A stretch of DNA of 64,000 nucleotides from Vibrio injensis (GTDB lineage: Bacteria; Pseudomonadota; Gammaproteobacteria; Enterobacterales; Vibrionaceae). A program made the translations under genes and the position numbers. The first letter of the stretch is position 1, and each line of letters opens with the position of its first letter. Where the stretch lies: NCBI RefSeq assembly GCF_001895205.1, contig NZ_BDJF01000006.1, positions 507,581 through 571,580 on the forward strand. The letters are read 5' to 3'. This document shows, piece after piece, positions 61,542 to 64,000 of this stretch. Below the pieces are notes generated by a model that was not told the DNA's origin, did no database searches, and saw only the letters and a list, made by a program, of their open reading frames with translations.

Positions 61542-61591
61542 TTCAACTGATGAAGATTTAAGAAGAAATTAGCCCCCTGAGATAGACAAAA

Positions 61592-61610
61592 GCAGGAACA
61601 AGGTTCCTGC
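61592..61610. repeat. Hairpin GCAGGAAC-AAG-GTTCCTGC
   Basis: 8-bp perfect arms, core GAACAAGGTTC, followed by AAGAGCATTTTTTATT as in the copy at 61348. Confidence 0.9.
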
Positions 61611-61677
61611 AAGAGCATTTTTTATTCGTGTTATTAATCATGCAAACAATGACTTACTTTATATTTACGAAGGTTAA

Positions 61678-61696
61678 GCGAGAACACTGTTCTCGC
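61678..61696. repeat. Hairpin GCGAGAAC-ACT-GTTCTCGC
   Basis: 8-bp perfect arms, core GAACACTGTTC, followed by AGTAAC. It lies 15 bp from the AlpA-like stop codon. Confidence 0.9.
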
Positions 61697-61711
61697 AGTA
61701 ACAAGTTGCAT

Positions 61712-61876
61712 CTATTTTTGTTCTTCTAGCCATCGCTCAATGTCTTTTCTCTGCCAGCCCACTACCCTAGAACTAAGCGTAACAACGGGTGGCATTTTTC
61801 CATCCCGACGCCAACGCCACAAAGTACTTACGCTTACCCCGATTTCTTTCGCTAACTGCTCTTGTCTTACAAACAT
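61712..61876 (-). CDS. AlpA-type small HTH regulator
   Basis: A 54-aa ORF on the minus strand (ATG 61874-61876, stop TAG 61712-61714). It has the AlpA/MerR-like HTH: Glu-Gln-Leu-Ala-Lys-Glu-Ile-Gly-Val-Ser, then Thr-Leu-Trp-Arg-Trp-Arg-Arg-Asp-Gly-Lys-Met-Pro-Pro, and the Trp-Gln-Arg-Lys-Asp-Ile-Glu-Arg-Trp-Leu ending. AlpA proteins activate integrase/excisionase genes in satellites and islands. Divergent from the 385-aa gene, 100 bp away. Confidence 0.85.
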   Translation of the reverse strand: MFVRQEQLAKEIGVSVSTLWRWRRDGKMPPVVTLSSRVVGWQRKDIERWLEEQK

Positions 61877-61976
61877 TTTATTACCTTTATTTCTCTATTA
61901 TTTAGTCGCATCTTAGATTCTCATCACCTGACTCATAATATAGAATAAGCAACAAACCATATTGACATGATAACTA

Positions 61977-63134
61977 ATGAGCTTAGATCAAAAACGCAAT
62001 GCATTGAGAGTACAGCTAGAAACAGCAATTAATGACTTAAAAAACCAGGCCGAATCTCAAGGTTGTAAAATTGCTCAGCGACGTCGTTCTGGGTATTTAT
62101 ACGCTGTCGATACCTTTCGGAACATTGTTCTCGAACCATGGTTTAACACGTTACTCAGTCAACATGGTTCTGTACTCCAAAAGCACCGTAGCTCCAACGC
62201 TATCAAGCTTGCAGATATCGTAGAAATTTATGGCGGATTAAATAAAACCATTAAACTTATTGAAACGGTGCTAGCTTTACGTGGATTCGGGCTTCATACT
62301 CAACGACGCGTCAATTATGTAGATCAAGTACTGTTGGGCTTAAAGGATCTGCGTTCACTCACTCCACAGCATCAAGAGGAAGAGGTTCGTTGGAACAGTG
62401 TTCTACCTTACTGCGCACTATGCTGGCGTCTACGCAGCCGATCTCACTACTACTGCAAAAAACATCATCCCATCAAGTCCACTAAACTTTATAAACAGCA
62501 AAAATACGCAGCTATCACTGCATTGAAACATCTGCCCAACCAGAACAGCACTGCTTACGAAAAGTACCTAGTACAACCTAACAAACAGAAAAATCTGGGA
62601 CGACAACTGTATGACCTGGTCAGCGGCTATGCGCCGCATCCACGAGTATTTCTGCGCCACTGTAAAGATAGCGCGAAGGCAGGAGACTGGCTCTCGCTAT
62701 CAAAGAACATTGTTCAGACATGTAAAGTAAACTACCCAGCGAGCTATAAAAAAATAAATCAGATCAAGTCAGATGATTTTAGTCAATGGTCATCATGGTG
62801 TATCGCGATAGTGAGATGTTTAGATCCTAAAGAACCAAACGCGTGGAGTGATAAAGAGTGCCTAACGCTTTTCAATGAGTTGAATACTTGGCCCACACTG
62901 ATTGGGATCTTGCATCGCTTCGAATGTGTAGAACGAATCAATAACATTGAAACTAAGCGTGGCCCAGACGTTGGATATGGAGCTAATCTAGAACAACACC
63001 AGTTGATCAAAGAGCTGTTAAAACAACAACTAGCCACGAATAGCAAAACTAACTTAAGTGATATCGCCAGAACGCTTGGGCTTAGCAGACAACGCATACA
63101 CCAGATCATTAAAAAACATCAATTGCTCTCCTAA
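61977..63134 (+). CDS. Unrecognised 385-aa protein with a Cys/His cluster and C-terminal HTH
   Basis: I do not recognise the family. Visible features: a basic N-terminal third, a likely zinc site at Cys146-X2-Cys149...Cys160-X2-His163-His164, several Lys/Arg-rich stretches, and a C-terminal HTH (about 355-383: Leu-Ser-Asp-Ile-Ala-Arg-Thr-Leu-Gly-Leu-Ser-Arg-Gln-Arg-Ile-His-Gln-Ile). It is therefore a probable DNA-binding protein, possibly a replication or control protein of the element. The gene contains three in-frame GAACANNGTTC cores (62120, 62393, 62706), each read as Asn-Ile/Ser-Val. Divergent from the AlpA-like gene. Confidence 0.7.
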   Translation: MSLDQKRNALRVQLETAINDLKNQAESQGCKIAQRRRSGYLYAVDTFRNIVLEPWFNTLLSQHGSVLQKHRSSNAIKLADIVEIYGGLNKTIKLIETVLALRGFGLHTQRRVNYVDQVLLGLKDLRSLTPQHQEEEVRWNSVLPYCALCWRLRSRSHYYCKKHHPIKSTKLYKQQKYAAITALKHLPNQNSTAYEKYLVQPNKQKNLGRQLYDLVSGYAPHPRVFLRHCKDSAKAGDWLSLSKNIVQTCKVNYPASYKKINQIKSDDFSQWSSWCIAIVRCLDPKEPNAWSDKECLTLFNELNTWPTLIGILHRFECVERINNIETKRGPDVGYGANLEQHQLIKELLKQQLATNSKTNLSDIARTLGLSRQRIHQIIKKHQLLS

Positions 63135-63293
63135 ACAGCAAAGTAACTGTGCAAAAAATAATCTAATTTATTTTACATTTTTAATTATTAAATCAAATAA
63201 AAATCATAAATATAATTACGAATAATTTAATTATTAAATTGAACCAAGATAATTATGGTAATAAAATAGTTTTTACTTATTGACTTTTTCATG

Positions 63294-63337
63294 TTATAAC
63301 TATTATAACTGTTATAACTATTATAAAGTTATAATTC
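63294..63337 (+). repeat. Tandem 9-bp iterons (TTATAACTA)
   Basis: Copies at 63294 (TTATAACTA), 63303 (TTATAACTG) and 63312 (TTATAACTA) are contiguous, followed by degenerate TTATAAAG (63321) and TTATAATTC (63329). A TTGACT at 63281-63286 could make this also a promoter region. Confidence 0.85.
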
Positions 63338-63408
63338 TAATATAAGGATACATTATTTAAAATCACTTAATAAAAGGTAGAACATCGTTTTTTCTGCTAA
63401 ATTTCTTC

Positions 63409-63498
63409 TGCCACACTTGGCACATTCACTGCCAATCCTGACACTTACTCTGCCACTACTGGCAGTCTCGTTGCCAATCTTGGCAAAAAAATGTGCCA
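63409..63498. repeat. 21-bp phased array of TGCCA-N4-TGGCA palindromes
   Basis: TGCCA-CACT-TGGCA (63409), TGCCA-ATCC-TGACA (63430), TGCCA-CTAC-TGGCA (63451), TGCCA-ATCT-TGGCA (63472) and a half-site TGCCA (63494). Spacing is 21, 21, 21 and 22 bp, two helical turns. The arms are conserved and the N4 and linkers are not. Confidence 0.95.
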
Positions 63499-63678
63499 CT
63501 CAATTTTGGTTTAAAAAACTTAGGCAAACATACAGTGCATTATTTTAATAAATAAAAAGTAAAACTTTGTGTTTATTATTTTCTATATATTATACTCAAG
63601 GTAAAGAAAAACATTTATTTGAATAATACTACAGTTCAGGTGTATATTATTCATAATATCGTTATTGAGAATATTCTT

Positions 63679-64000
63679 ATGAGTAGATTTGTACTCTCCG
63701 CAGACTTACACCTAGGACATGATAATATATTGAAATATCGTTCAGGATTCGATTCTCCTGAAGAGCACCATAATATTCTATTTGATAACCTTGCATCATT
63801 TGTACAACGTCGTGACACGTTAATCCTGCTAGGAGATATTGCAACGACCCCGTTTTGGCTAGAGAAGGTTGCAAGTATTGAATGTACGAAGAAAGTACTC
63901 GTACTTGGCAATCATTGTACAAACATGAAGGTCAACGGCAAGATGCTCGCACTCGCAGATGGCTTCGATGAGATTCACTCGATGCTATCTAAACGAAATA
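63679..64000 (+). CDS. Calcineurin-like metallophosphoesterase (3' end outside window)
   Basis: From ATG 63679 the frame reads MSRFVLSADLHLGHDNILKY, with the metal-binding Asp-Leu-His-Leu-Gly-His (about 9-14), Leu-Gly-Asp-Ile near 52 and Gly-Asn-His near 77, the calcineurin phosphoesterase motifs. About 107 residues are present before the window ends. Such proteins are common in phages and islands; substrate unknown. No strong ribosome-binding site. It follows the phased palindrome array by about 180 bp. Confidence 0.85.
   Translation, partial: MSRFVLSADLHLGHDNILKYRSGFDSPEEHHNILFDNLASFVQRRDTLILLGDIATTPFWLEKVASIECTKKVLVLGNHCTNMKVNGKMLALADGFDEIHSMLSKRN

Larger units (their letters stand above)
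61256..61711. other. Hairpin-rich intergenic region between Mrr-like gene and AlpA-like gene
   Basis: 456 bp with no ORF I can support but five 19-bp hairpins of one family in 350 bp, two of them followed by AAGAGCATTTTTTATT. The Mrr-like promoter must be at the left end. Confidence 0.6.
63135..63678. other. AT-rich, iteron-bearing non-coding region (origin/partition-like)
   Basis: 544 bp, very AT-rich in its first 170 bp, with tandem TTATAACTA iterons (63294-63337), a near-match of the hairpin core (63380-63390) and the 21-bp phased TGCCA-N4-TGGCA array (63409-63498). No ORF. A promoter for the phosphoesterase probably lies near 63572-63600 (TTGTGT...TATTAT region), weakly supported. Confidence 0.6.

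Noticed and set aside
60323..61696. SOS (LexA) boxes
   Set aside because: GAACANNGTTC matches neither the gammaproteobacterial CTGT-N8-ACAG nor, because of its 3-bp centre, the Gram-positive CGAAC-N4-GTTCG type.
60323..61696. Intrinsic terminators for all the hairpins
   Set aside because: Only two copies are followed by a T-rich tail, five occur in one 350-bp gap, and others lie inside a gene.
60323..61696. Integron attC/VCR array
   Set aside because: No match to VCR core sites was seen, no integrase is present, and the genes are not uniformly oriented cassettes.
63409..63498. CRISPR array
   Set aside because: The period is only 21 bp, the repeat is a 14-bp palindrome with variable centre, and there are no 30-bp spacers or cas genes.

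Overview
The window is about 54.6 kb of conserved chromosome from a Vibrio (Gammaproteobacteria, Vibrionaceae), followed by about 9.4 kb of accessory DNA. Three things point to Vibrio: the protein sequences, the order of genes (which matches, from memory, the Vibrio cholerae chromosome 1 run between sspB and rpoD), and an ERIC-type intergenic repeat of the Vibrio kind. The species cannot be fixed from the sequence alone.

Core, left to right. 1-3.4 kb: sspB (cut by the window edge), sspA, rpsI, rplM and zapE. 3.5-6.9 kb: zapG and the periplasmic proteases degQ and degS. 7-10.6 kb: rpsP-rimM-trmD-rplS and ffh. 10.8-13.2 kb: ypjD and a CorC/CNNM transporter. 13.2-20 kb: luxS, gshA, an M16 lipoprotein peptidase, yqaA and a quinone oxidoreductase-like gene. 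20.1-23.4 kb: the oadGAB sodium-pumping oxaloacetate decarboxylase. 23.8-24.6 kb: six tRNAs (four Arg-ACG, two Ser-GCT). 24.8-31.5 kb: csrA, lysC, alaS, recX, recA and pncC. 31.5-35.5 kb: the sulfate ABC transporter. 35.7-39.4 kb: cysM and mutS. 39.4-45.5 kb: ftsB-ispD-ispF-truD-surE-pcm-nlpD-rpoS. 45.7-49.6 kb: uppP, folK, folB, plsY and tsaD. 49.8-54.4 kb: the rpsU-yqeY-dnaG-rpoD macromolecular synthesis cluster, ending with tRNA-Ile2 (CAT).

The most important observation in the core is that rpoS is broken. Codon 67 is TAA where the family has Glu (GAA), and the rest of the gene is intact and in frame. This strain would lack full-length RpoS unless the stop is read through or translation restarts internally.

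Accessory region (54.6 kb to the window end). It starts exactly at the 3' end of tRNA-Ile2. In V. cholerae this is, as I recall, where the VSP-II island is integrated. No integrase is present at this end, but a tandem 12-bp repeat that looks like integrase arm sites remains. Cargo: a HipB/HipA kinase toxin module; a nuclease plus SF2 helicase pair that looks like the Hachiman (HamA/HamB) anti-phage system; a membrane-anchored Mrr-type nuclease with a topoisomerase-type zinc ribbon, flanked by 75-bp direct repeats; a small AlpA-like regulator; an unrecognised 385-aa protein with a Cys/His cluster and a C-terminal HTH; and a metallophosphoesterase cut by the window end.

The non-coding DNA of this region is unusually structured. 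A family of 19-bp hairpins (core GAACANNGTTC) has outer stem bases that differ between copies but stay paired. Three more copies of the core lie in one reading frame inside the 385-aa gene. Before the phosphoesterase there is an AT-rich stretch with tandem 9-bp iterons, then four TGCCA-N4-TGGCA palindromes at an exact 21-bp period. Together these look like an origin, partition or operator region of an integrative element and are the best candidates for something undescribed.
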